Shown: positions 9,138 through 16,884 of the stretch, piece by piece | Layout: each line of letters opens with the position of its first letter | Numbering within the stretch: the first letter of the stretch is position 1 | Assembly (NCBI RefSeq): GCF_004803915.1 | Contig: NZ_CP039396.1 | Location: 186,001 to 250,000, forward strand | Reading direction: 5' to 3' | Length of the DNA stretch: 64,000 nucleotides | Origin: Duncaniella dubosii | GTDB lineage: Bacteria > Bacteroidota > Bacteroidia > Bacteroidales > Muribaculaceae | Translations under genes and position numbers: made by a program | Notes under the pieces: model-generated | Seen by the model: only the letters and a program-made list of their open reading frames with translations | Databases searched by the model: none | What the model was told of the DNA's origin: nothing

Positions 9138-9145
9138 TATATTTG
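9138..9145 (+). promoter_or_regulatory. -7 box (TATATTTG) of the rfb operon
   Basis: TATATTTG fits TAnnTTTG. The expected -33 region reads GGTTCAGG, a poor match, which suits a promoter needing an activator. The likely start site near 9152 leaves a leader of about 120 bases to the preferred rfbA start. Confidence 0.5.
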
Positions 9146-9275
9146 CCAATAGTTTCTCAATGACGTAACAAAACTTCCGATTAGCCGTATGGAATTTTAG
9201 ACATCCGACATGCCATATAAGGAAGTCCACGACATCAGGGCAAACGTTAATCCAGATATACAACCGACATACGAT

Positions 9276-10168
9276 ATGAAAGGAATAGTATTGGCAGGCG
9301 GCTCAGGTTCAAGGCTCTACCCTATCACCAAAGGTGTGAGTAAACAGATGCTTCCCATCTATGACAAACCGATGATTTATTATCCGATATCGACCCTTAT
9401 GCTTGCCGGCATCAGGGATATACTTATCATCTCCACCCCTCACGATCTCCCGGGGTTCAGACGGCTGCTTGGCGACGGTTCGGATTTCGGTGTAAGATTC
9501 GAATATGCCGAACAGCCATCGCCCGACGGCCTTGCCCAAGCTTTCATTATCGGAAAGGATTTCATCGGAGACGATTCGGTATGCCTTGTGCTTGGCGACA
9601 ATATTTTCCATGGAGCAGGATTTTCAAAAATCTTGTGTGACTCTGTCACAGCAGTTGAAAATGAAGGAAAAGCCAGCGTGTTCGGTTACTGGGTAAACGA
9701 CCCCGAACGCTACGGAGTAGCAGAGTTCGACAAAAACGGCAACTGCCTCTCTATTGAAGAAAAGCCACAAAATCCGAAATCGAACTATGCCGTGGTCGGA
9801 CTTTACTTCTATCCCAACAAAGTTGTGGAATAGCAGAGACAATCAGCCCGTCGGAACGCGGAGAACTTGAAATCACGACTGTAAACCAGACTTTCCTTGA
9901 CAACAACGAATTAAAAGTCACCACCCTGCCACGCGGATTTGCATGGCTTGACACAGGCACTCACGATTCGCTTGCCGAGGCATCGATATATATTGAAGTG
10001 CTTGAAAAGCGTCAGGGACTTAAAATAGCCTGTCTTGAGGGTATAGCCTACCGCCGTGGATGGATTTCACGCGAAAAAATGATAGAAATGGCCATGTCAA
10101 TGAGCAAGAACCAGTATGGTCAGTATCTTATGAAGGTCATAGAAGAACTTGACGGCGATAATATCTGA
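9276..10168 (+). pseudogene. rfbA: Glucose-1-phosphate thymidylyltransferase, frameshifted
   Basis: RfbA/RmlA joins dTTP and glucose-1-phosphate to give dTDP-glucose, the first step to dTDP-L-rhamnose. The start at 9276 gives the family N-terminus [16 protein letters not shown]; an upstream ATG at 9210 would add 22 unlike residues. The frame stops at TAG 9831-9833 just after YPNKVVE. The missing C-terminal third (PSERGELEITTVNQ...) continues one frame over to TGA 10166-10168. One extra A after GTGGAA (about 9830) would restore a normal protein of about 297 residues. The four genes downstream are intact. Either this is a real point deletion in the operon's first gene, or a base was lost in sequencing. 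If real, another thymidylyltransferase would be needed. Confidence 0.9.
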
Positions 10169-10182
10169 TATAAAACGGTAAC

Positions 10183-10755
10183 ATGAAAGTAATCGAGACC
10201 GACATAGAAGGATTAGTCATAATCGAACCGAAGATTTTCACCGACTCGCGCGGATATTTCTTCGAAAGCTATTCAAAGCAGGAGTTCGATAAAAACATAT
10301 GCCCGATAGACTTCGTGCAGGACAACGAAAGTTGTTCGACATACGGTGTGATGCGCGGACTGCACTTCCAGCGGCCACCTTTCACTCAATCCAAACTGGT
10401 GCGCTGCGTTAAAGGAGCTGTGCTCGATGTCGCAGTCGATATCAGGAAGGGATCGCCGACCTACGGCCAGCACGTTGCCGTCGAGCTGACCGACGAAAAC
10501 CATAGGCAGTTCTTCATACCACGCGGGTTCGCTCATGGATTCGCAGTATTGAGCCGGACAGCCGTATTTCAATACAAATGCGACAATTTCTATGCACCTC
10601 AGGCCGATGGCGGAATCTCCATACTCAACTCAAGCCTCGGTATAGACTGGCGTATCGACCCGGCTAATGCGATACTTTCGGAAAAGGATACCCGACATCC
10701 TATGCTTGCCGATTTCGACAGCCCGTTTGATATTGATATTAACCTCTACAGCTAA
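10183..10755 (+). CDS. rfbC: dTDP-4-dehydrorhamnose 3,5-epimerase
   Basis: RfbC/RmlC epimerises C3 and C5 of dTDP-4-keto-6-deoxyglucose. The 190-residue cupin has the usual start (MKVIETDIEGLVIIEPKIF), the SRGYFFESY segment near residue 25, the active-site histidine in MRGLHFQ near residue 62, and the segment FIPRGFAHGFAVLS near residue 110. It starts 14 bases after rfbA ends and lies in the same operon. The length is normal. Confidence 0.97.
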   Translation: MKVIETDIEGLVIIEPKIFTDSRGYFFESYSKQEFDKNICPIDFVQDNESCSTYGVMRGLHFQRPPFTQSKLVRCVKGAVLDVAVDIRKGSPTYGQHVAVELTDENHRQFFIPRGFAHGFAVLSRTAVFQYKCDNFYAPQADGGISILNSSLGIDWRIDPANAILSEKDTRHPMLADFDSPFDIDINLYS

Positions 10756-10801
10756 CAATAATCTCTACCTTAAATTACCAAATTCTTTAATAAACTTTAA
10801 A

Positions 10802-11956
10802 ATGGTACACAGATTTATTCTCAATGAAGTTTCATACTTCGGCCCCGGAGCTCGCAAGGAGCTGCCTGAAGTTGTCAAACGCCTCGGCAAATCAAAAGCT
10901 CTCATCGTCACTGATGCCGGCCTCGTAAAATTCGGCGTTGCAAAAATGGTAACCGACGTGCTTGACAAAGCTGCCATCCCCTATGAAATTTTCAGCGATG
11001 TCAAGCCCAACCCCACTGTAACAAATGTAAAGAACGGCATCGAGGCTTACAAGAAATCTGGTGCTGACTTCATCATTGCAATCGGCGGCGGTTCGTCAAT
11101 CGACACAGCAAAAGCTGTCGGAATTGTCATCAACAATCCTGAATTCTCAGACATAGTTTCGCTTGAAGGCTGCGCCCCCACTAAAAACAAGAGTGTACCC
11201 ATCGTTGCGCTCCCGACCACTGCAGGAACAGCCGCTGAAACAACCATCAACTATGTGATTATCGACGAAGTCAATCAAAAAAAGATGGTATGCGTAGACC
11301 CCAACGACATTCCAGCCGTAGCTATCGTCGATGCAGAGCTTATGTATTCACTTCCCGCATCGCTCACAGCCGCTACCGGCATGGACGCTCTAACCCACGC
11401 AATCGAAGGCTACATCACCAAGGGGGCATGGGCGCTCAGCGACATGTTTGAAATCGAAGCCATCCGTATGATAAGCCGCAATCTCCCGACAGCTGTCGCC
11501 GAGCCTTCAAACGCGGTTGCACGCGATGCAATGGCTGTTGCACAATATGTTGCCGGAATGGCATTCTCAAACGTAGGTCTCGGCCTTGTCCACGGAATGG
11601 CTCATCCTCTCGGTTCACTCTTCGACATTCCCCACGGTGTGGCAAACGCACTCCTGCTCCCCACCATCATGGAATGGAACATGCCTGCATGTCTCGACAA
11701 ATATCCTGCAATCGCTGAAGCGATGGGTGTCGACATCAGCGACATGACCCGCGAAGAAGCGGCACAGGCTGCATGCGACGCAGTGAAAGCACTCTCTATC
11801 AAGGTAGGCATTCCGCAGCATCTGTCGGAAATCGGCATCAAGGAATCTGACATAGATACCCTTTCCGAACAGGCTATCGCCGATGTCTGCACTCCGGGCA
11901 ATCCACGTGACGTCGCCATCGAGGACATCAAGGCGCTCTATGCAAAAGTGCTCTAA
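10802..11956 (+). CDS. fucO: Lactaldehyde reductase (iron-containing alcohol dehydrogenase)
   Basis: FucO reduces L-lactaldehyde to 1,2-propanediol with NADH, ending anaerobic breakdown of fucose or rhamnose. The start at 10802 gives 384 residues and MVHRFILNEVSYFG, parallel to the E. coli N-terminus; a longer frame from 10667 overlaps rfbC and is rejected. The protein has the NAD-binding GGGSSIDTAK near residue 98, the LPTTAGTAAE segment near residue 140, and the metal-site stretches MDALTHAIEGYITKGAWALSD and GLVHGMAHPLG near residues 198 and 263. It lies 46 bases after rfbC and 30 before rfbD, inside a nucleotide-sugar operon where this enzyme has no biosynthetic step. The rhamnose catabolic operon at 35.6-40.3 kb lacks this gene. 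Confidence 0.93.
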   Translation: MVHRFILNEVSYFGPGARKELPEVVKRLGKSKALIVTDAGLVKFGVAKMVTDVLDKAAIPYEIFSDVKPNPTVTNVKNGIEAYKKSGADFIIAIGGGSSIDTAKAVGIVINNPEFSDIVSLEGCAPTKNKSVPIVALPTTAGTAAETTINYVIIDEVNQKKMVCVDPNDIPAVAIVDAELMYSLPASLTAATGMDALTHAIEGYITKGAWALSDMFEIEAIRMISRNLPTAVAEPSNAVARDAMAVAQYVAGMAFSNVGLGLVHGMAHPLGSLFDIPHGVANALLLPTIMEWNMPACLDKYPAIAEAMGVDISDMTREEAAQAACDAVKALSIKVGIPQHLSEIGIKESDIDTLSEQAIADVCTPGNPRDVAIEDIKALYAKVL

Positions 11957-11986
11957 ACAACGTATCCAAGAACCATATCCCTTTCT

Positions 11987-12883
11987 ATGAGAATACTCGT
12001 AACAGGAGGAGAAGGTCAACTTGGCAACTGCCTGCAAATGGCAGTTGCCAAGTCTTCTAACGAATATATATTCACTGATGTCGATGACATCGACATCACC
12101 GATCCCGAAGCTGTCGAACTCGGAGTCAAGGTAAACGACTTTCAACTAATTGTCAATTGTGCGGCCTTTACTGATGTGGACCGCGCCGAGCGTCAGGAAG
12201 ATATTGCAGAGATGATCAATGCCACTGCTGCAGGCTACCTCGCAAAAGCGGCAAAAGACAACGGCATACCAATGATATGTATCTCCACCGACTACGTGTT
12301 CGGAGGCAATCTCGGCAACACTCCACGCAGAGAGGATGAACCTGTCAACCCGACAGGAGCCTACGGACGTACCAAGCTCCACGGCGAAGAGGCCATCATG
12401 GCAAGCGGCTGCAGCTATATGATAATCCGCACTGCATGGCTTTACTCGGAGTATGGCCGTAACTTTGTCAAAACAATGCTCCGTCTGATAAACGACCGTA
12501 AGGAACTTAATGTCGTGTTCGACCAGATAGGGACTCCGACCTACGCCCAAGACCTTGCCGACGCGATTGTCGACATCATCGACAACGGGAAATATATCGG
12601 TAATGACGGCATCTACCACTACTCGAACGAAGGTGTCTGCTCATGGTATGATTTCAGCAAGATGATTCAGGAAATCTCACAGCCGGATGCCGACGGAAAA
12701 TCTAAATGCGACATCCGTCCGTGTCACAGCAAAGAATTTCCCTCCGATGCCGTGCGCCCATCGTTCTCAGTCCTTGACAAGACAAAATTCAAAGACACTT
12801 TCGGCCTCAGCATCCCTTTCTGGGTCGACTCTCTCAGAAAGTGTATTGAAAACATACAAAACCAGAATCATGAAGAAGCCTGA
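11987..12883 (+). CDS. rfbD: dTDP-4-dehydrorhamnose reductase
   Basis: RfbD/RmlD performs the final reduction to dTDP-L-rhamnose. The 298-residue SDR protein has the nucleotide-binding GGEGQLGN at residues 7-14, the segment CISTDYVFGG near residue 100, and the catalytic tyrosine and lysine in YGRTKLHGEE near residue 125. Its stop codon lies 14 bases inside rfbB, so the two are translationally coupled. The length is normal. Confidence 0.96.
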   Translation: MRILVTGGEGQLGNCLQMAVAKSSNEYIFTDVDDIDITDPEAVELGVKVNDFQLIVNCAAFTDVDRAERQEDIAEMINATAAGYLAKAAKDNGIPMICISTDYVFGGNLGNTPRREDEPVNPTGAYGRTKLHGEEAIMASGCSYMIIRTAWLYSEYGRNFVKTMLRLINDRKELNVVFDQIGTPTYAQDLADAIVDIIDNGKYIGNDGIYHYSNEGVCSWYDFSKMIQEISQPDADGKSKCDIRPCHSKEFPSDAVRPSFSVLDKTKFKDTFGLSIPFWVDSLRKCIENIQNQNHEEA

Positions 12884-14012
12884 ACGCAGCATTCTTATCA
12901 CCGGTGGAGCAGGATTCATAGGCAACCACGTGGTTAGACTCTTTGTCAACAAATATCCCGACTATCTGATAGTCAACCTCGACAAGCTGACCTACGCAGG
13001 AAATCTTGCCAATCTCAAAGACATCGAGAACAGACCTAACTACCGTTTCGTCAAGGCCGACATAGCCGATCTTGACGAGATGCGCCGTGTGTTTAACGAA
13101 TATGGGATAGACGGAGTGATACATCTTGCGGCTGAAAGCCACGTCGACCGATCAATCAAAGATCCTTTCACCTTCGCACGCACGAATGTGATGGGCACAT
13201 TAGCTCTTCTTCAGGCCGCACGCGAACGATGGGAATCTCTGCCCGAACGCTATGAAGGAAAACTTTTCTATCACATCTCGACCGACGAAGTATATGGCGC
13301 ACTCGAACTGACTCACCCCGAAGGAGTCGAATCTCCGTTTACGACCGCAGCCTCTTCGGAACACCATCACGCCTACGGTACAGAATTTTTTCTTGAAACC
13401 ACCGGCTACAATCCTCATTCCCCCTACTCTGCCTCAAAAGCTTCGAGCGACCATTTCGTTCGCTCCTATCACGACACATACGGAATGCCGACACTCGTTA
13501 CAAATTGCTCGAACAATTACGGACCTTACCAGTTCCCCGAAAAACTCATTCCGCTTTTCATCAACAATATCCGCAAAGGCAAACCACTCCCCGTCTACGG
13601 TAAAGGCGAGAACGTGCGCGACTGGCTCTTTGTCGAAGACCATGCACGCGCCATTGACCTGATATTCCACCGTGGGACTGTAGCAGAGACATATAATATA
13701 GGTGGCTTCAACGAATGGAAAAATATCGACCTCATAAAAGTCATCATACGCACAGTCGACCGTCTGCTCGGCAATCCGGAAGGCACAAGCGATAATCTGA
13801 CCACCTATGTCACCGACCGCCCCGGCCATGACATGCGCTATGCCATCGATTCGCGCAAACTACAGCGTGAGCTCGGCTGGGAACCGTCATTGCAATTCGA
13901 GGAAGGTATAGAGAAGACCGTCAGATGGTATCTTGACAATGAAGAGTGGATGGACAACATTACCTCCGGCGACTATCAGCGCTACTACGACGATATGTAT
14001 TCCAACCGTTAA
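12870..14012 (+). CDS. rfbB: dTDP-glucose 4,6-dehydratase
   Basis: RfbB/RmlB converts dTDP-glucose to dTDP-4-keto-6-deoxyglucose. The start at 12870 gives 380 residues beginning MKKPERSILITGGAGFIGN; the longer frame from 12687 runs through rfbD and is rejected. Visible are the Rossmann GGAGFIG motif near residue 13, HLAAESHVDRS near residue 88, the active-site STDEVYG near residue 135 and the YSASK catalytic pair near residue 190. An insertion of about 20 residues before YSASK (SEHHHAYGTEFFLETTG) is longer than in E. coli. It is the last gene of the operon and is followed by a terminator at 14036. Confidence 0.97.
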   Translation: MKKPERSILITGGAGFIGNHVVRLFVNKYPDYLIVNLDKLTYAGNLANLKDIENRPNYRFVKADIADLDEMRRVFNEYGIDGVIHLAAESHVDRSIKDPFTFARTNVMGTLALLQAARERWESLPERYEGKLFYHISTDEVYGALELTHPEGVESPFTTAASSEHHHAYGTEFFLETTGYNPHSPYSASKASSDHFVRSYHDTYGMPTLVTNCSNNYGPYQFPEKLIPLFINNIRKGKPLPVYGKGENVRDWLFVEDHARAIDLIFHRGTVAETYNIGGFNEWKNIDLIKVIIRTVDRLLGNPEGTSDNLTTYVTDRPGHDMRYAIDSRKLQRELGWEPSLQFEEGIEKTVRWYLDNEEWMDNITSGDYQRYYDDMYSNR

Positions 14013-14035
14013 GACACACTTCCCCACAACACATA

Positions 14036-14082
14036 CAATCGCCTGACGGATAAATCCAAAATCCTGTGGCGATTGTTTTTAT
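14036..14082 (+). terminator. Terminator of the rfb operon
   Basis: CAATCGCC (14036-14043) pairs with GGCGATTG (14068-14075) and is followed by a run of five T. It begins 24 bases after the rfbB stop. Confidence 0.75.
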
Positions 14083-14111
14083 TCATAATCACTCTTTCCG
14101 ACACTATTTTC

Positions 14112-14612
14112 ATGACTGACGTGATGACACCCTACGAACGCAGTCGTTGTATGGCAGCGATAAAGGGCAGGAATACAAAACCGGAGATGCTGGTAAGAAA
14201 ATTCCTGTTCGCCAAAGGGCTGCGCTATCGCGTCAATTCACGAAAACTACCCGGTTCGCCAGACATTGTTTTCAGGAAATATAAAACCGTTGTGTTTGTC
14301 GACGGTTGTTTCTGGCACGGACATCAGGATTGCAGACTTTCAAGACTTTCCAAAAGCAATATCGACTTCTGGCGACATAAAATCAACCTCAATATAGCCC
14401 GTGACTATCGCGCCGATGTCGAATTGCGGTTGCTTGGATGGAGAGTGATACGCGTATGGGAATGTTCATTGCGCGACAGCGCCTCACGCGAAGCCACGCT
14501 CACAGCCATCTACGAACGGATTGTCAGTCCTCACAAATGCGCCTCCTACACAATGATAGAGACCGAAAACGGGGTTGTAGCAGAGCCGACCGAAAGCTAT
14601 GGCAAAAGATAA
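14112..14612 (+). CDS. vsr: Very short patch repair endonuclease (Vsr)
   Basis: Vsr nicks DNA 5' of T:G mismatches that arise when 5-methylcytosine deaminates. The start at 14112 gives 166 residues beginning MTDVMTPYERSRCMAAIKGRNTKPE, the usual N-terminus; the frame opens 13 codons earlier without similarity. The fold is shown by GSPDIVF near residue 50, VFVDGCFWHGH near residue 60, the SNIDFWRHKINLN segment and WRVIRVWEC near residue 112. Vsr genes normally sit beside a cytosine-5 methyltransferase; none is visible here. Neighbours are the rfb operon and an AraC regulator. Confidence 0.95.
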   Translation: MTDVMTPYERSRCMAAIKGRNTKPEMLVRKFLFAKGLRYRVNSRKLPGSPDIVFRKYKTVVFVDGCFWHGHQDCRLSRLSKSNIDFWRHKINLNIARDYRADVELRLLGWRVIRVWECSLRDSASREATLTAIYERIVSPHKCASYTMIETENGVVAEPTESYGKR

Positions 14613-14650
14613 AATTTCCGAATTATATCATCAAAAAACGGGCAAGCACC

Positions 14651-15496
14651 ATGTCTGACCAAAGTTTCACTTTCTATCGGCCATCACCGCAATTAGCTCC
14701 TTATATCAGATATTACTGGGCGCTGCGATTGCCCCGGTTCTCGAGCACACTTACGTTTCCTATAGGATGTCCGCAAATAATCTTCCATCGCAAGACATCT
14801 TTCTTCATCCCTGAACTTTCGGCCTCGCAACCACGCTTCACAATCAGCGGACAGGTAAATTTTCCATCACATATCCTGAGTGAAGGCGAACTTGACACAA
14901 TCGTAGCCGTCTTCCATCCACATGCCCTGAGCATGTTCATCGGCCCTGTACTTCACGATTTCTACAACATGGAGATTTCCGGCCATGACCTTTCAGACCG
15001 GCAGCTTGACTCTCTTGCTCACGATGTAGGAAATTGCGAGGACATACCGGCATGCGTATCCATGATTGACAGCTTGTTGCTCGCACGCTTGAAAAGCATG
15101 CAAAGCCGGAAATACAGTGCAATGAAAGCCCTTAACTTCCGACGGCTCGACGCAGTTCTAAAACAGATTATGAATAAGCCTGATACACGTATGGACAAAC
15201 TTTGTGAGTTGTCATGTCTCGGCAAAAAGCAGTTCGAACGACTGTTCAGGTCTCACATTGGCATGAATCCTAAGGAATATTCCCGCATCGTCCGTTTTCA
15301 AAAGACACTATGGCTCATGCAACGCCACGAACATTCCGTTGACTATGCAGAAATTGTATACTCTTGCGGATATGCCGACCAGTCACACTTCATCCGTGAA
15401 TTCAAGCTGTTCACAGCTCATACACCAACATCACTTCTGACAGTTACAAAACCTTATTCAGACCTTTTCTCAAATCCATTTTATAGCACATCGTGA
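14651..15496 (+). CDS. AraC-family transcriptional regulator
   Basis: A 281-residue regulator. The N-terminal 150 residues (FTFYRPSPQLAPYIRYYWALRLP) resemble the beta-rich ligand-binding region seen in DUF6597-type AraC proteins. The C-terminal 100 residues hold two helix-turn-helix units (MDKLCELSCLGKKQFERLF and VDYAEIVYSCGYADQSHF) with the F..HTPTSL end. The start at 14651 was chosen because the longer frame from 14438 overlaps vsr. The acetyltransferase-like gene starts 65 bases later behind its own -7 box, so this regulator may control it; that is inferred from position only. Confidence 0.92.
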   Translation: MSDQSFTFYRPSPQLAPYIRYYWALRLPRFSSTLTFPIGCPQIIFHRKTSFFIPELSASQPRFTISGQVNFPSHILSEGELDTIVAVFHPHALSMFIGPVLHDFYNMEISGHDLSDRQLDSLAHDVGNCEDIPACVSMIDSLLLARLKSMQSRKYSAMKALNFRRLDAVLKQIMNKPDTRMDKLCELSCLGKKQFERLFRSHIGMNPKEYSRIVRFQKTLWLMQRHEHSVDYAEIVYSCGYADQSHFIREFKLFTAHTPTSLLTVTKPYSDLFSNPFYSTS

Positions 15497-15535
15497 GATG
15501 TCCCTTTTGTTCTATCAGATTATTTCTGCCGGATG

Positions 15536-15543
15536 TAACTTTG
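15536..15543 (+). promoter_or_regulatory. -7 box (TAACTTTG) before the CAT-like gene
   Basis: TAACTTTG lies 18 bases before the start at 15562. A TTTG at 15506-15509 is 26 bases upstream, too far for a good -33 box, so activation by the neighbouring AraC protein is plausible. Confidence 0.4.
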
Positions 15544-15561
15544 CGGGAAAAACTGAAGAGT

Positions 15562-16200
15562 ATGGACATAACACAACCTAAAGTAACAGAAATCAATCCG
15601 GCAAACACAACCAGGGCCTACGCATTCGAAATGTGGATGAAAGCTCCAATGCCGATGGTCACTTTATTCAAAACCCTTGATGTCACACGGTTGCTGAAAG
15701 TAAGCCGCAATAGAGGGTTGAAATTCAACATGCTGATGTGCTGGTGTATAGGTAAAGCCGCGAGTGGCATCAAGGAATTCTACATGCTCCCTGTCGGAGA
15801 GTCGCTTCTGCACTACGATTCAATTGCAGTCAATACCATAGTTGCAAACAGCAAAGGTGAGGTCAGTTCGTGTGATGTTCCTTTCAGTGAAAACATCGAG
15901 ACATTCAATGACGATTACATCAACCTGACACGTCGGGTTGCAGAATCATGCGTCAACCACGACATTGCCGACCGTATGGTAATAGGCACATCAGCACTTG
16001 CCGCCTACGATATAGACGGCGCGGTGGGGATGTATAGCGGAATCTTCAACAATCCGTTTCTGATATGGGGAAAATACCGCCAGAAATTCTTTAAAACAAC
16101 ACTGACAGTCTCTTTCCAATTCCATCATACACAAATAGATGGCGCTCACGCAGCCCGGTTCCTCACCGAACTGCAGAACACCATCCATCGGATTTGCTAA
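15562..16200 (+). CDS. Chloramphenicol acetyltransferase-like (CatA-fold) acyltransferase
   Basis: The preferred start gives 212 residues, close to the 213-219 of CatA enzymes; a longer frame begins at 15493 inside the AraC gene. The catalytic motif HHTQIDGAHAARFL at about residues 185-198 matches the HHxxxDGxH of the family. LKFNMLMCWCIGKAA near residue 53 fits the trimer core. CatA transfers acetyl from acetyl-CoA to chloramphenicol, but many chromosomal relatives have other or unknown acceptors. Resistance should not be assumed. The gene follows an AraC regulator and converges on a lipoprotein gene. Confidence 0.87.
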   Translation: MDITQPKVTEINPANTTRAYAFEMWMKAPMPMVTLFKTLDVTRLLKVSRNRGLKFNMLMCWCIGKAASGIKEFYMLPVGESLLHYDSIAVNTIVANSKGEVSSCDVPFSENIETFNDDYINLTRRVAESCVNHDIADRMVIGTSALAAYDIDGAVGMYSGIFNNPFLIWGKYRQKFFKTTLTVSFQFHHTQIDGAHAARFLTELQNTIHRIC

Positions 16201-16217
16201 TTATTTCCTATTGCCTG

Positions 16218-16844
16218 TTATTCGGGAAGCACATCGTAGGAGATTGCTTCAAGATAATAGTATGAAAGGTAGGGCTTGCCTTCCTTTTCCTGACGAGCAG
16301 CAATCTTGGCACGGAAATCGTTGATACGGTCTTCGAATGTCACGAGATTGCGCTGACCTTTGGCCGTACGCTCTGTCGCGCATCCACTTTCAGCCTTGGT
16401 CGCAGTCGAGTCGGCAGCGAGATCGCCGTTCTCAGCGGCTTTGGCTGCTGCAGCGGCCTGAGCTTCTTCGTTACGACGGATCATCTCCTGAATAGCAGCC
16501 TCATCGACACGTTCCTCACGAAGAATGCCCTTGACCTGCATCGGACGACGGACAACACTCTTCGGGAACGGCTCACCCATCAGAGGGAAAGCCTCACAAC
16601 GAAGCATTATGCTGTCGGCAGCCCCGGCGATGAATGCTTTCTTACCACCATGTGCGCAGAGATGTGAGCACACACCTTCAACAACTATAGTGTCGCCAAG
16701 CATATTGTCGGCATTGGCAAGCACTTCGTCAACACTGACCGCATTGTCGGCCGACGCTTCGGCGGCCGACTTTGACGAACCGCCACATGAAATCATAATC
16801 ATGCAGAAAACTGCAAGAATGGAAAAGATTGATGTTTTTTTCAT
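16218..16844 (-). CDS. Lipoprotein with Cys/His cluster, possibly OB-fold
   Basis: A 208-residue lipoprotein of unknown function. The signal ends in a lipobox with Cys20 (MIMISC). Residues 40-110 (LGDTIVVEGVCSHLCAHGGKKAFI...MQVKGIL) look like a small beta-barrel of OB type. It contains a compact C-x-H-x-C-x-H set at residues 59-65 that could bind a metal or be redox active. An alanine-rich helix (QAAAAAKAAE) and a C-terminal tail follow. It is the last gene of the seven-gene minus-strand locus that begins with the TonB receptor at 25605, 40 bases after the DUF4857 gene. The metal-binding idea is inference. Confidence 0.75.
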   Translation of the reverse strand: MKKTSIFSILAVFCMIMISCGGSSKSAAEASADNAVSVDEVLANADNMLGDTIVVEGVCSHLCAHGGKKAFIAGAADSIMLRCEAFPLMGEPFPKSVVRRPMQVKGILREERVDEAAIQEMIRRNEEAQAAAAAKAAENGDLAADSTATKAESGCATERTAKGQRNLVTFEDRINDFRAKIAARQEKEGKPYLSYYYLEAISYDVLPE

Positions 16845-16884
16845 TTGTTTATTGTTTTATAATTGTTTTGTTGACTATAGGAAT

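Noticed and set aside
10667..10801. A 45-codon N-terminal extension of fucO
   Set aside because: It overlaps rfbC; the family N-terminus begins at 10802.
12687..12869. A 61-codon N-terminal extension of rfbB
   Set aside because: It overlaps rfbD in another frame; the RfbB fold begins at 12870.
15562..16200. A chloramphenicol resistance call
   Set aside because: The catalytic motif and length fit the fold, but many chromosomal relatives are not resistance enzymes, so only the fold is claimed.
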